A stretch of DNA of 64,000 nt from Aquilaria yunnanensis (taxonomy: Eukaryota > Streptophyta > Magnoliopsida > Malvales > Thymelaeaceae), in the NCBI GenBank assembly GCA_039654915.1, contig CM077596.1, positions 71,363,751 through 71,427,750 on the forward strand, written 5' to 3'. The notes beneath the pieces were generated by a model, which did not search any database, was not told the DNA's origin, and was given only the letters and a program-made list of their open reading frames with translations. Positions 26,023-39,073 of the stretch are shown here, piece by piece; the first letter of the stretch is position 1, and every line of letters starts with the position of its first letter. Position numbers and translations under genes: made by a program.

Positions 26023-27510
26023 ATTTTTGAAATCGTGGCCAAAACTGTTTGTATATAAAGAAGTTTTAGTTCAGGGTTTTGGGTTTTGATTAATATATAA
26101 AGAAGTCCAGGGTTTTTGGTTAACTTTTGAAACTTGAAAAGATTGAATTGTATGTTTATTTTCTCTTGCTTGTGGTCTTCTTGTCTTCTTAATCTTGTAT
26201 GGTGTTGGTACCAGTTCCTATAGATTGCTACAGCAATTTAAATTCCTAAAAATGATGATAACCCCATCATTTCACAACTTTTTATTATATTATATGATAT
26301 GTCACAATTTTTATATAATCACTTAATATTGTCATAATCAATAATTATCATTTTCAAAATCTAGAAACTGGATTGGTGAGATAAGAAGCTACCTCAACAG
26401 CGTAAGTTCAGGACAAGGCTCCTTCGGGCTCAAGGTTTTTGACCCTAGCTTAGATCCTTCCTGGGTTGAAAGTATGAACAGTTGGAAATTGAAACAAGTC
26501 ACATTTGGTGTGCGGGCGCCCCTAGTGTGAAATCTCAAAAATTGTCCATATCAAAAATAAAAAAAAAATCATAATACATCCCTTATACTACTATTTTGAC
26601 TTTAGTTGCAAACAGCTTTAAAATTAGTGTCAAATATTATAATAAATTATCAATAACTATAATTAGAAATGATAAAACCTACCCCAACCCGATGACCTAA
26701 CATGTGACCTATCCAAAACAAAGTTCGACTTGATCTGATTTAATCAGAAAAAATAACAAACCAAACCCGATTGTAACCAACCTAACTTACATCCGAACCC
26801 AATTGAAGTTTGAGAAAGCCTGAACTCAAATGACTCAAACCTGAAATACTTAAATTCAAAATGATCCAAACCCGAGACTGACCTAACCTGATCTGAATCT
26901 GAAATGACCTGATGACTAAACACTACATAACCTAATTTTAACCCAAATTATCATAAGTATATGGTCAGCAGAGATTTAAAAAATTATAATTTTTTATGCA
27001 TTGTTTACTTATTTAAATTACACATTAATTAAAACCATACAATTTAAAAAAACTTTAAAATGCAATAAAAATAAATTTCTAACCTATAACTCGAACCGCC
27101 AACATTGTTCCCAAATAAATCTTTCGTCGTTGACACATTTCATCTCCACCTCCGGTAGTACCGCGGAAGGCACCCGAAGAGGTGCAAATGGAAAACACTG
27201 AGCTCTAACAGGGTTCCAGAAACAATCAGCTCTCCCTGTGTGACAGATCTCTCACATTGCCTCCAACCGAGATTGTGAGACAGCCATGAGAGTGAGGTTG
27301 AATCTTAGAATGGTAGTGAGGCCAGGGAAAGGAAGCTGCGGCTGGGGATAACCGCGTTAGACGGAGGCCAAAGACAAATAGCCACTTTTTGGCCAAACTA
27401 TGCAAATACCCTCAAAAGGTTTTCAGGGACAAGAAAGTATGTTAAAAATTATCTCCAATATATCATCCATTATTTTTTCTTTTCCGGTTACCTAAGTGAA
27501 AATGGGACCC

Positions 27511-27546
<36 letters not shown>

Positions 27547-27773
27547 AGAATACTTCATGTTGAAGCTAATGCAAATTAGGGCGACTCTATAACCTTATAA
27601 CCTGAAGTCGTATATGTTATCTGCATTCGAAAACACAGTCAATTCCCAGTAAACATCACCCTGCCATTAAAAATAATGGGAAGGAGAAAAGGGGGCAGCT
27701 TTGGCTATTCTGATGTCATTCATCTTCACCATCAAACCAAGAACAAATATTTGCTCTTGTACAAGCAATCAAC
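26023..27773. other. Intergenic region between the AT74 and TTC4 genes
   Basis: 26,023-26,200 is the probable AT74 promoter. 26,690-26,930 is rich in AACCCGA/AACCTGA-like motifs resembling hAT subterminal repeats, but no ends were found. 27,120-27,400 is a GC-richer patch of unknown origin. An AG microsatellite lies at about 27,515-27,542. No gene recognised. Confidence 0.4.
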
Positions 27774-30073
27774 TCATGGCAGCGCAGGAGGGAACCATTT
27801 TCCAGACATGAACTTGTTGTAGAAGCTCGATCTTTTCGAAACAATATAAAATACTGCACATTCATGCATAACCAAAAATGAGAAAGCTTTCATCCGCTGC
27901 TTAAGGTTTATGTGCACATGTTTATGATGTTCTGTAGGGAGGCAGGCCAGGGCATAAGACTTCTACAAGCAGAAAAAGAATACACACCTGGAATCCCCGG
28001 GATAATGAAGTTGGGTTCCTTCAATACATCTTGTAGCAGTCTTTTCTCGTTTACTTTGAACCATTTGGATGATCCTGAAAACATCAAACAAGAAAATGTT
28101 GGACTAGGTAAAGTTGGGTAATATAGTATTTATCGAGTGAAATGGGGCATTTCTGACAAGAGCATCAGGAAGCATCAGAGCGATCAGAGGAAATATGAAG
28201 AGCTGATACTAAAATGCTTTCTTTGATCTTCCTGAAATATGGATATTGCACCGGAAAGAAGACAAAATGGATCTGTCTGCATGAATGTAAAACTAGCTGA
28301 AAAGCCACGTTTGATTTTGGCACATCGATGGCATCAGAATCATGCATCACCTCTAAAACCCACCAAATGGATCCGGTAGTGTGTTTTTTCAGCTTAAAGT
28401 TATGGTTCAACAGTGCAAAGCCAGCAAGCAAAGAAGCACTGGACCACTGGTACCCCCGAGCAAAAGAGAAATGCCTAAAAAACGAACAATTAATTGGAAA
28501 ACTCTGAAGCAAAAGAAAAGAACATACTAGCTGTAGCGCTTCCATAGCTAGAGTCATATGTTGTATCCTTTTCTTCCACTCCAATGCTTTCTAATTTAGA
28601 ACCTGCAGTTCCCTCTAGAAGATTGTGAAGGATTTGGTTTTTTGATAGACAACGCCCAGAATCAGCCTAATCCAGCACAAATGACATAAGTAATAATAAT
28701 AATGTCATGTTGCTGGAAGCAGAAACTAATGCTGCTGTTTCATAACATAATAAGTGACATCTGATGGCATGCACCACAACATCCAAAGGACAATGTTCAT
28801 GTGTGAAAAATGAAGACCTTACATTAGCTTTTGTCTAGCCCAATTCAAGCTTAAAAAAGACAATGCTGGGGGTCAAATACTCAAAATGATTAGAGTCATC
28901 ATACTGGACAGCCTACCTCAAAATAAACTTCAACAGCTTCACGGGTGTAATTGTTTTCCTTATCCCATGGCAAAGGTGGACAACCTTCCGAAAACATGTG
29001 GTAGGAGTTAAGGGCATTACAGAAAACCAAAAACGAAGAGCACTGCCAGTGAAGCATGAGAAAGATGCACATGTAAAAAACCATCTCTAGAAGAAAGGAT
29101 ATGACATCAAGATGGGCAGAAAGCATGTCTGTCTCACAGAAGTCTTCTATGAAGTCGCTGGACATAACCTCTGCGTAAAGCAGCAGTACTGGCCAATGAA
29201 GAATATTATTTTGATCCACTGCTGGTTTTTTCAGCCCAGTGAGTTCTTGGTACACTGCCTTCCCAATCTTCAACCTTCTAACCTCAAATGCAGAAAGAAG
29301 TTCCTAGTCAAGAGAAACACAACAGCTTACAGGTTTAAGTGGAAAAAGAAACCAACAAATGAGATGCATTTCGGCACAGAGCCCCTTCCGCAAACCTTGG
29401 CCTCAGCAACAGCTTTGGAAACTTGAGCGCGCTCTTCTTGCTCCATCTTCTTCGAAGCAATCTTAGTTACCAGTTTCTTTAGATCCTCATTATTTGGGTC
29501 TTTCTCGAGGCCCGAGACGCCATAGGATTTTGCCTCCACCAACAAATTCAGGGACAGAGACGCCTTGGCAGCTCGATAATGTGCCTAGACAACAAAATTT
29601 TCAATAACAACCAAATCTCAAATACTTTACTTAGCAAGCAAGCCCCAAAACAGAAAAACCAGAAGAATGAAGCCCCTACCTTTACATTTCCTGGGTCTAT
29701 TTTGACGGCTTCCAGAGAATCGTCTAGCGCCCGCCGGTAATTCCCAAGAAGCAAATTGACATGGGCTCTATTCGCATACAAAATGGAAGTCTCATGGTCG
29801 CTTAAAGCTTTCTGATTGATGGCCCTAGTGTAACAATCAATAGCATCTGGGTAATGCATCTTGCCCTCTTTAACATACTCATTTCCCTTCTCCTGAAAAA
29901 AAAAACCCATTTTGAAGATTATTCAAACAAATATATAGAGAGAATGAAGGAAGTATTTAAGAAAAAACCTTGAGTTCAATGGCAGCAGATTCTTTCAGGG
30001 CGGAGATGCCTTCCAGGTCAGCGAGTTCTTTTTCTGTATTAGGGTCCGACCTTGCTTCCATCCACAGTGCCAT
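27774..30073 (-). CDS. TTC4: TTC4 / Cns1-type TPR co-chaperone
   Basis: Eight exons on the minus strand: 30073-29969, 29892-29680, 29584-29396, 29303-29103, 28997-28917, 28666-28528, 28074-27988 and 27853-27774. They join in frame to 364 residues. The start is MALWMEARSD and the end KWFPPALP. Exons 2-3 encode the TPR block (EKGNEYVKEGKMHYPDAIDC, YANRAHVNLLLGNYRRALDD, AHYRAAKASLSLNLLVEAKS). The rest is the C-terminal TTC4 domain (LTGLKKP, HWPVLLLYAEVMSSDFIEDF, CPPLPWDKENNYT, LKEPNFIIPGIP). TTC4/Cns1 is a cytosolic and nuclear co-chaperone whose TPRs bind the EEVD tails of Hsp90/Hsp70. Seven borders are conventional or readable as GT-AG; the fourth intron (29102-28998) is AT-AC. The length is normal for plant members. 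Confidence 0.9.
28998..29102 (-). other. AT-AC intron of U12 type in the TTC4-like gene
   Basis: Reading the minus strand, the intron starts ATATCCTTT and ends CCTTAACTCCTACCAC, with ATGTTTTCGG opening the next exon. The start matches the U12 donor consensus, CCTTAAC matches the U12 branch site, and the presumed branch A (29,008) is 10 bases from the AC end. No GT-AG alternative restores the family sequence; this junction gives AHLDV/MFSEGCPP. It is 105 bases long, a multiple of three, and has no in-frame stop. Confidence 0.8.
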
Positions 30074-30722
30074 CGCTCAATTTCTGCTTCCGAATTCGTA
30101 TTATTTTGCTTAGCTCTAGTTCTCAGGGCTACTTGACGCCGACAAGTTAGCGGCGGGAACCGTGGCTGCGAAAGACTACGAGCTGGACCTGCAGGCAGCA
30201 AGTTCACGATGTTCATGAAACACAAGTCGGTCAAAGCACAAACTCAAAGAAAGGACGCCGTTTCTTGTCGCTGGAATATCCTACCTAGCGACCGAGTTGT
30301 TTATTTTTCGGTCTAAACCCTTTTTTATCCATTAACTTTGCTAATTCGAACCTTTTACACTGAATTTTGACTCCAATTTACTCGACTTTCAAATTTTAGG
30401 AGCTAGTTTTAATATCTGACATTATCTCAGGAGTAAAATGTGGAGAAAATATAATTGAACTTAAAATGGGAAGTTCTACTAATATTGCTTATTATTTTTA
30501 TTTTTATATAGTTTATAGTAGTAATAGAACATGAATTAGGTAAAGAATAATAAAATGTTTAAATTAAGTCTAGCAAGTGCAGGATATGTTCAAGATATAA
30601 AGAAATAAAAATATTATACTAAATAATAGATCATATCCGAGAATATCATAAAATATAATAAAAATAAAATTTACAAAAATAAAATAATAAATTTTTTAAA
30701 CTCATAATTTAACACGATGATC
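30074..30722. other. TTC4 promoter and flanking sequence
   Basis: 30,074-30,300 is the likely promoter and leader. From 30,300 on the sequence is AT-rich and non-coding. Confidence 0.4.
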
Positions 30723-30929
30723 TCATATATCTCTAAAAGCATTAAGTATCAAATCTAAACGAAATGCCTCTGCAATATCTTTCTTAACATACAAAACCAA
30801 ACTATCATCTAGAAAGTTGCCATTGATTTTGTTTTGCAATTTACTTTTTGCAATCTTCATGTTTGAGAAAGCATGTTCAATTGTGATAGTTGAGGCATAA
30901 TCAATACAAGATGACCAATTTATCAGCAA
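30723..30929 (-). pseudogene. hAT transposase C-terminal fragment
   Basis: A 68-residue open frame reads ITIEHAFSNMKIAKSKLQNK and then DDSLVLYVKKDIAEAF. This matches the hAT dimerisation (hATC) region of TTF/HAT-like transposases, where the usual form is VERxFSxMKIxKxxLRN. The rest of the transposase is absent upstream on this strand (30,930-31,400), so it is an isolated relic. Confidence 0.65.
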
Positions 30930-33900
30930 GAAAATAATAACCCGACTGTCCAGTAGTTGTTAAAGCTTGACATGGGCTTGTAATTAAAGCTTGACATAAT
31001 TCAACAATTGATTGCAAACTTAAAAATTAGAAAAATTTCTACTAACAACATTTTTACAATTTTTATGATAATTGGTATTTAATAGTTTTTAATTAATTTT
31101 GTTTTCATGTCCACATAGGCTTTGTGAAATCTGTATCTCTTTTTAGCCAAGCCCACAAAATTTCAACTATTTTGCTCCAGCTTCATGACCCATGCATCTC
31201 ACTATAGTATAATATCTTATCTTAATATTTTTTTTCTTTTGCAAATATGGCATAATAATATTTTCTTCTAAAAAATTTTGGGGTTCCTATAACATCTCTA
31301 TCCCCCATTGGTCTACACCATTGACCCTAGGTGCAGTGTAAATAATTCCAAGTAGAAAAAAAAATGTTTAAATTAAGATAATTATATAAGACATTACAAA
31401 AAAAAATTAATAGTTAAAAAAGTCTTGAGCATAATTTGTAAATTAATGTAAATTATATAAATTAGATTATTGATCAATGAGAATAATATACATGCAAGAA
31501 GAACAAATTTATTGTGGAATGTTACACTACTGAAACATGTATGGATAAATAAGAAAAATTTAAAAATGAGTATGAGTATTTTAAGTATTAGTTTGAGGAA
31601 CATACCCTTGGCCTCCCCAACTCAGCTACTGCCAAGGGACATTGATCTTGACTACTACTCTCCTAACTTGCCAATTCTTTCTTGTACAACTTCTAAGTGT
31701 TGAGAAATAGGTAAGTTGCCCTTCATAATTTACAACACCTTTTAAATATCATTACTTGGAAATATTTTTGAGTATTAAAATAGGAATATAACTGTCTCAA
31801 GACATTCAAATGGTAGATTTTTTGCATAGCTTGCCCCAACCAATAGGAATGAAAAAAAATTACTTTACTACCTCTACTCTCTTCAAACCGGCCACCTAAA
31901 CTTGACCATACCCACAAAGCCTTGAGAAGGTTATGCATTTACGAATTCTCATTTATTCCACCATACACAAATTAGTATATTTATCCCTAAAACTTGAATT
32001 TTATCCCAAAATAAGGTTAGAATACTAGATAAAATTTCCTTTGTTACTTTAATTTTAACTTTTTAGTTATTATTTATTTGTAAAGAAAACCTCTACTTGC
32101 CTGTACTATCCCCAAACTCAAACCTACATCTACAAAAGAAGTCTTAAAGAGGGTATGTGTTGAACTCTACCCAAGCTTATCAGCTTCCTCCTGCAATTAG
32201 TGTATTTCTTCATGAATCTGTGTAGAACAACATTAAACTAAGTTTTAAAGAAAATTGCAAGGGGAATGAATATATTTAAAACATATAAGATTTTATAGTG
32301 AATGACTAAGTTGACATTCACTGAGTTTGTTGTATGGAGATAAAGTGTAAAATGAAGACCGAAAAGGCCTGTATGAAAAAGAAACCTATATATTTGAGGT
32401 TTCACTATGGACAAATGTATAATTTTATAGACTTAGAGCGAAATGTCAATAACCAAATCCCACATCTTCATAGCAATTTTTCAAATTTTATAGAAAATTT
32501 TTTGAAAAATGAAAAAAGAAAAGGAAATGGGTTTAGCAGATTAATTTTCATACTATCAAGCCATGTAACAATCTTAGCACAATATTTTGCAAAAGGAACC
32601 TTATTTCCTTTATATATAATTAAGTCTTTATGATGAAATTGCGCCCTAATTAATTCATTGTAAAGGCTATTGGCTGTGAGGGCCGAAACCATAGTAAGGT
32701 TAAATAAAATCTTAAACCTCATAGCTTTTAGTCTCTTCTAATAGAGCCCCAACTTCAAAATTTCTTAAAAATGTATATTTTTAAACAAATTCAAAATATT
32801 AATTTTACAAAAATAGGCGATACACTCAAACTTTTTGTACGTGGTCATTGGATCCTTTTTCATGTAATAATATAAATAGATTAACTAGTAGGACGATTTA
32901 TAACTCTGTGACATGTATAGGTTCATTGTCCAGCAATAAATTCATCCAAAAAATTACAAATGAAAATATAATATATATGGAGATCAAGAAAACATCATTA
33001 CCTTATGAAATTGGACGGTAACTTCTTTCCCAAAAGCTTGTAATCTGAACAGATTTTTTGTTCCTCTTTGAGGACCCTTGTTTGCTTTCCTATTTAAAAA
33101 AAAAAAATTGGTTGGGATGAGCCAATAACTTAAAAATAAAACTGCAATAAAAAAATAAATAAATAAACCAAAGAAAAACTATCAAAAAGAACGAATAGAC
33201 AAAACTACATTTTTGGAATTATGAAATGAAATTGAGATTTCATTATATAGTGTTTTATATTTTAGGTAATAATGGAATTAAGAATGTATACAATGCTATT
33301 AAAACATAATATTTACGATACTAAGAAAATAATGCTATTAAAACATAACTCAATTTGATATTTAATCATTACTCAAATGGAAACACAAAGCATATTGCAT
33401 GTGTACAATCCAAATTTAACCATTAATGTATAGCAAAATTGCATATATATTAATGTATAGGAAATTAATATTGGGTCAAATTCAATAGCATGATTTTTTT
33501 TTAATTTTAAATTAGTTTAATTATATTTAAGAGCAGCAAAAGAAAGATGCATATATATGGAATTTGGTCGAAATTGAGAGGAGCCAATTAAGGTGTAGTT
33601 CTAGGTCTAAAGCTTCAATTTATAGCTAATTATAAGATTAATTAACTAATTCTTGAAGTGACATTTAATTGGGCTATTAATTAACCTGAATTATGGTGGA
33701 ATAAATCCCTATATTTATGTACATTTTAAATTTAAGTTTAATTATTTTCTATGACAACTAAAAAAAATGGTATTCTAGTTAAATTTTACTATATAGAAAG
33801 TGAATGTTAGAAATTTGAAATTTAATTCTTACCAAATTGGCAATGTAAAAGTTCTAATTAAATCAATGTAAAGGATAGACAAAAAATTTAAACTGAAAGG

Positions 33901-36384
33901 CTATTAATTTTTGCATAAATGCCTTTTAGACATACAAAAGTTGAAATCTACTAAATTTGGAATGAAAATTCCTTGAACTGTTTAGAGTGCTGAAAAATGA
34001 AATGATTCCTTTGATTTTTTTAAAGTGTTGGAATTAAATGTTGATTGATGCTAAGTTAATTTTTTTCTTCCAAATATTTGTATTAAATAATTTCCATTAC
34101 TTTTATGAATAAATGAAAATAAATGCAAATGGTTAACCAAGATCTTTAACTTTTTTTTTTTTTGCTAAATTTAAATTTTCTTCTAAAGTTTAGTACTATA
34201 TGTATTTTGGCCCATAGGCTTTGAATCCTTTGCTTACACTCTTAGTCTCTTACCACCATCCAAACCTTTTTAAAATCATCAAGATAAACTTTAAAAGTTT
34301 GATAGTTAATTGTTGATATTTATAAAATAGCATCTTTGTAAATGCAAGAGTGTTTCTTTCACTAATTGAGTTGGCAAACAGAGGGGGCATCTATAGGTTT
34401 TTAGACTTGGAGGTAAAGTTGAAATCAAAACAAAAAATTTGGTGTAACCTATCATATACCCTTTTCCCATGGAAACCATTTTGTGCGATGAAACCGTTTC
34501 ATTAAAAGTTAATTAACACTGTCAATATGTCCAACCATTAAGTGAAGGTCATTTTTGGGAAAACATTTCATTTGCATTTTTTAAATGTATGAATAAAAAG
34601 AAAAATACCACATGTCAAATTATAGTATAAACATATTAGCAAGATTAAGGAAAAAACTATTATATTCTTTTATATGATCTTGCTTTATATATTAATAGTA
34701 GATTGGTATCTTTTACTCTTCAACACTCTTAAATGTTTGTTTAAGTTATATGAAGACTGAAAAGAAGATAAAATAAAAGATAAAGGACTAACTAGTTATT
34801 TTTTCACATAAACCTTTAGTTTTGTGAACAAGTTGGGTATTAGAATTAAATGAATCATATTTTGATACAAAATGTTGGTTGGATTATATAGATTATACAT
34901 AGTTGGTGGTTTCCTAAATTGCTCGAATTAAGAATATTGAAGCAGATAATCGGAATAACGTAAAATTCAAATCGAATGGTCATTCAGCCCATCATCTTTC
35001 ATTTTATTTTCATTTTGATTCTCATATAACTTACAAAGCCATTTAAGTGAGTTGAGTGCATAAAAAGTATGTACCAATTTTTAAAGTTTGAGAGATGAGT
35101 GAAACCGAATCAAAATTCATGAGGCAAAAAGCTACGTACCAATTTTTAAAGTTTGAGAGATGAGTGAAACCAAATCAAAATTCATGAGGTAAAAAACCGA
35201 AGTTGATAAAATTTAGTGGTAAAATGGTCTTTAGACCTTTATTTTTCTGTGCGGCCAAAAATCCAAAAGCCATAACGACTCTTGTAACATTTATTTGTAG
35301 TCTTCTGTCATAGAAAAGTACCCCAAAACACATTAAAAAAAAAAAAAAAGAAAAAACAAAGTGTTGGTCTGAAGTCTAAACGATAGACTACAACTCTGAA
35401 CTAATCATAAATATTGAAATTCATGGAAGGAACATACTCAGTACTGTACATCACCCTGTCGTGTGTCGCTTAAGATAATAAGATCATTTCGTTTTAGGTA
35501 GAAGTGTTAAATTTGTGACCAATATTTTGAGTTTGAAGTAAATGTGCTAATATAATTTTTTTTCCTCAATCTCCTATGAATATTTTTAAATATACCGAAT
35601 ATATAATTGAAATTTTAAATTAAGAGTGCATATATTACTGACTGTTAAAAAGTTAATAGAAAATATTAAAAAATTAACAAAAAAATAACAAATTTTAAAA
35701 TTTTAGGATGGTAATATTAATTTTAACAAACTTTAAAAAAACTTTGTAATTAAATTCTTTCTCTCTCTCTCTCTCTCTCAAATGTCAACTAGGACTAGGA
35801 GATTAAACACAAGAGACAAAAAGAAGGATACAATCAGATTAGGGCACCGATGACAAAGACAACAATAAAACTAAAACGTTAATGATGGAAATCATATTTT
35901 TTTGACAAAAATCTCAAAGATCTTGATTTTTTTTTTTAAAAAAAATACATAATAACCTTAAGATTTCACCACCTTTTATTTTTATTATTTTTTGTTATTT
36001 TCTAACCAATAGTTATATATTCAACCCATTTTAAAATATTAATGAGAGATTAAACAATAAAAAAAATATAACAACCTATCTACTCCCTTGTTTTTTTAGG
36101 ACAAATTTGATATTTGAACATTCTTTTTGATATTTCCGCCTTCTTTCTATGTTAATTGCGGGCACCGCCAAGTTAAAACGCAGATTTACACCTTATAGCT
36201 TTTACAAGCAGGCAGTAAGGAGGGACCACTACTACTGACACGATCCTTGGTCGTCACCTCAGCATCAATCAACCAGACTTATTATCTTCTCTGCAACCGC
36301 ACCGCCCAGCTATGTTCGGGGATGCACCCAAAAAAAAAGAAAAAAGATTGCTCCTACCGACCGCAAACCGGCGAGGAACGAGTC
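30930..36384. other. AT-rich gene desert
   Basis: No gene recognised across about 5.4 kb. Short open frames (31,394-31,938, 32,334-32,722) are low-complexity. A 65-bp tandem duplication lies at 35,071-35,200, a CT microsatellite near 35,757-35,780, and several poly-A/T runs elsewhere. Transposon ends were not resolved by eye. Confidence 0.5.
35071..35200. repeat. 65-bp tandem duplication
   Basis: GTACCAATTTTTAAAGTTTG begins at 35,071 and again at 35,136. The copies stay almost identical through AATCAAAATTCATGAGG, so the duplication is recent. Confidence 0.85.
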
Positions 36385-39073
36385 CTAGTTATTGAACAAC
36401 TGCACATCCGAATCAAAACCCCACAGCTCAGGAGACATGCACACTTCCCCAGGTGTCCCCTCTACATGTACATGATGGTTTTCAAAATCAAATTCTGGAA
36501 GATCGACCTCGTCAAAAACAAAATTGCCACTCTCATTCACTTCGCTTGCCAAAAGTTGATCTTCTGTAGATTCCATATTTTGACACTGAAAATTGCTCTT
36601 TAGAGGTTGTTGACCACTTTGTGTGACGTCAGTGACCCAGCCATAGTCTAAATCAGCCAAATCGTCAATTGGAACAGGCAGAATTTCATTCTGCGCCAAA
36701 CTTATATGTTGGCCAGTATTTGATTGCGCAACAAGTACACTGGCAACTGGGGGCTGAGAAGGTACTGTGCCTGTGAAACCAGTTGTCACATTGGGCTGAG
36801 GGGCACTCTGAGGCATACGTATTCCTGAATTTCCACCCGAGATAAGTTCCAGCAATTCATTGAAAATTCTGTCATGTAATGCAGTAGTTGAAGTAACGTT
36901 TTCCCTATGCCCGGATGCATGACCAACAATACCATCCGATGAAGAATTCGTGCTCTGGTTCGCTGCTGGGGTCCCTCCAGCATCTACTCTTTTAGACTGA
37001 GTACTACAAGGAACAAATGGGGAACCTAACCCATTACGACCCTGAACCTTCCAAATAACTGTGTTGCGCACACCAACCAACTGCTGTGGCATGGGCCGCT
37101 GCTGCATTGGACTTCTGTTCCATACAGATCCTGGTAGTCGACTTCTGACCTGATTTGTGATGCTTGGTACACCCTGCCTGGCTGTTGAAGAGCAACCACG
37201 TGGTGTTGATGATCTTAACAATTGATCTTGTACCATAGGATTGCCAGAATGAGCTTTAACAGGCCTTGCAACTAGCTGCTGTGGCCTGTAGTCAGATAGC
37301 AACCGAGTAATGCGGCTATGTTGAGCTTGGTTAAATTGCGGCATTGCCATAGCTGGAGAAGGATTAGGGACTTTTGATGCCTGCCTGAAATTCTTCCTCA
37401 GCAATTGCCACGTATCATTTTTATCATTGGCATCACAATGGTCACTGCTAGATGTACCTGAGCCCCAAAAAGCACATGGGGCACGTTCGTCACACACAAA
37501 ACAGTGGCACTGGAATTCAACAAGCAGAGAAAAACAAATCAGGAGATCCAAAAATTATTAGCATTTCACAAACTGCTGATCATGAATGAATAAAAAAAAA
37601 AACTTTGACAGAATCATTTTGAGTTCCAAAAACAAGATACAGGAAGGAAAAACAAGGAAAAAATTTTATTACCAGTTCACAGTGCTTTTCATGAGGGGTC
37701 GAACTGAACGGGTATAGGGCACAATCATGCCGTGGATGAGGAAAATCCCTGCATGCAACCTGCATCAAAATGAAAGATAGAAAGATAGTGAATTGCATGA
37801 AGAGATTCAGCATCAGCCAAACAGAGAAAGCTGAACCAACATACAAGTTTCACGAAAAATCAAGGGATTAAACACATTCTTCCAAATTGAAACCTAAGAA
37901 GCGAGTTTCGACCTTCCCACCAAGTGCACAGTATGGAACAGTTTTCATTTGTGTCGCAAAAAACTTCAAGAACAAAGAAACAAGAAAATTATCATTCTCT
38001 AGACTTCTATTATAGAAAATGAACTAATTTTGTAGCTCAGACCCTTACCCTCTAAACCTAAGTTCATCACCAGCTAAATTTTAATCCCTAAATGTCCCAA
38101 CAGGAAAAGCTTTCAGATGTAGAGGCCAGCTTTGGCAATCTAGCATCTTCCCAACAGCTTTCACCCCCATCATATTCATATTTGCAGCCAGCAGTACCAG
38201 CCATCCCATAGAATGTTAATAGCAGGAGTAAAGCACAACGCCTTCTCTAGCTGAAACCTGCAACAGCTTAGATACCTTTAAAAGGACTAGATATTTCAAT
38301 TTTCTGAACGCTCCATAACAGGGGTAATCTAAGCAATCCCCACTAAGCTAACGGTCATAATTTCCAGGACATACTTTTCATTAACTCATTTACTCGTTCA
38401 GGGAAGCCCCCCTGATTGTTAAGCCTATGAACAATCTATCAGAGTCGGACCAAGAAATCAATCAAATCATCTTCCTCATCCTCAAAGCTACATTGCCATC
38501 AGCGTCATTGTGTTTATAGTGTAAATTAACTTTTAAAAGCCCTTTGCAAGTTGGCCCGGATACCCTCAGTTGAAGCTTTACACAGTTCTTAGGTCGATAG
38601 ATGCATTCAAATTGTAGATGCATCTTCCCTCACAAGTCGAAGTCAAGGCCAAATTTCATTCTTCAGTTTTCAAACTAACACGGCATAAAAAAAAAAAAAA
38701 GCACGTCAACTAAACAAAGCTAACATGCAATTAAAGGGTTCATACAAACCTGCCCCTTTTCTCCGACAACAAGACACTCGTCTGAATCCTCTTTAGAATC
38801 AGTGGCCAGCTCCAGAGGCTTATCCGGGTCGCCCTCCAAAACAATACAATCATCGCAGTTTCCTCCGCCACCAAAATCTTTAACAGCCGATTCCGACTTT
38901 TCCCTGGGATTGACCTCGCCGACGAAGACCACCTCGTCCGAATCACCATCAGACATCTGCCTATCAACGGCGCCAAGGACCTCCGATAACCAATCGCTGT
39001 CATCATCCTCCGGATCCCCAAACGCCGGCTCCTCATCGGATGAGATGTAGAAAATAACAGGGTTTTGCCCCAT
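36385..39073 (-). CDS. Cys/His-rich protein resembling RPM1-interacting protein 13
   Basis: Three exons on the minus strand, 39073-38750, 37759-37673 and 37509-36385, all phase 0, giving 511 residues. The start MGQNPVIFYISSDEE is the first ATG of the frame; the longer reading upstream begins at a TTG. Residues 1-108 are acidic (DDDSDWLSE, DSDECLVVGEKGQ). Exon 2 and early exon 3 encode a conserved Cys/His block: ACRDFPHPRHDC, STPHEKHCELCHCFVCDERA, PCAFWG and SSDHCDANDKNDTW, suggestive of zinc binding. The remaining ~300 residues are Gln/Ser/Pro-rich with little predicted order, ending in an acidic tail. The block is as I recall it for plant RIN13-like proteins, which bind the RPM1 immune receptor in Arabidopsis. 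The family name is the uncertain part; the gene structure is firm. Confidence 0.72.

Noticed and set aside
25807..26058. 83-codon plus-strand frame over the AT74 start
   Set aside because: Antisense shadow of AT74 exon 1.
26690..26930. Second hAT-like element with AACCCGA motifs
   Set aside because: Suggestive subterminal words only; no inverted ends or 8-bp duplication could be located.
28165..28584. 139-codon reverse frame
   Set aside because: It crosses TTC4 exon 6 in a different frame and an intron; the in-frame exon reading matches the family.
28899..29273. A single 124-codon exon in TTC4
   Set aside because: The hydrophobic middle 35 codons have no counterpart in the family and are bounded by U12 splice signals, so I treat them as an intron; retention stays possible and is listed as a finding.
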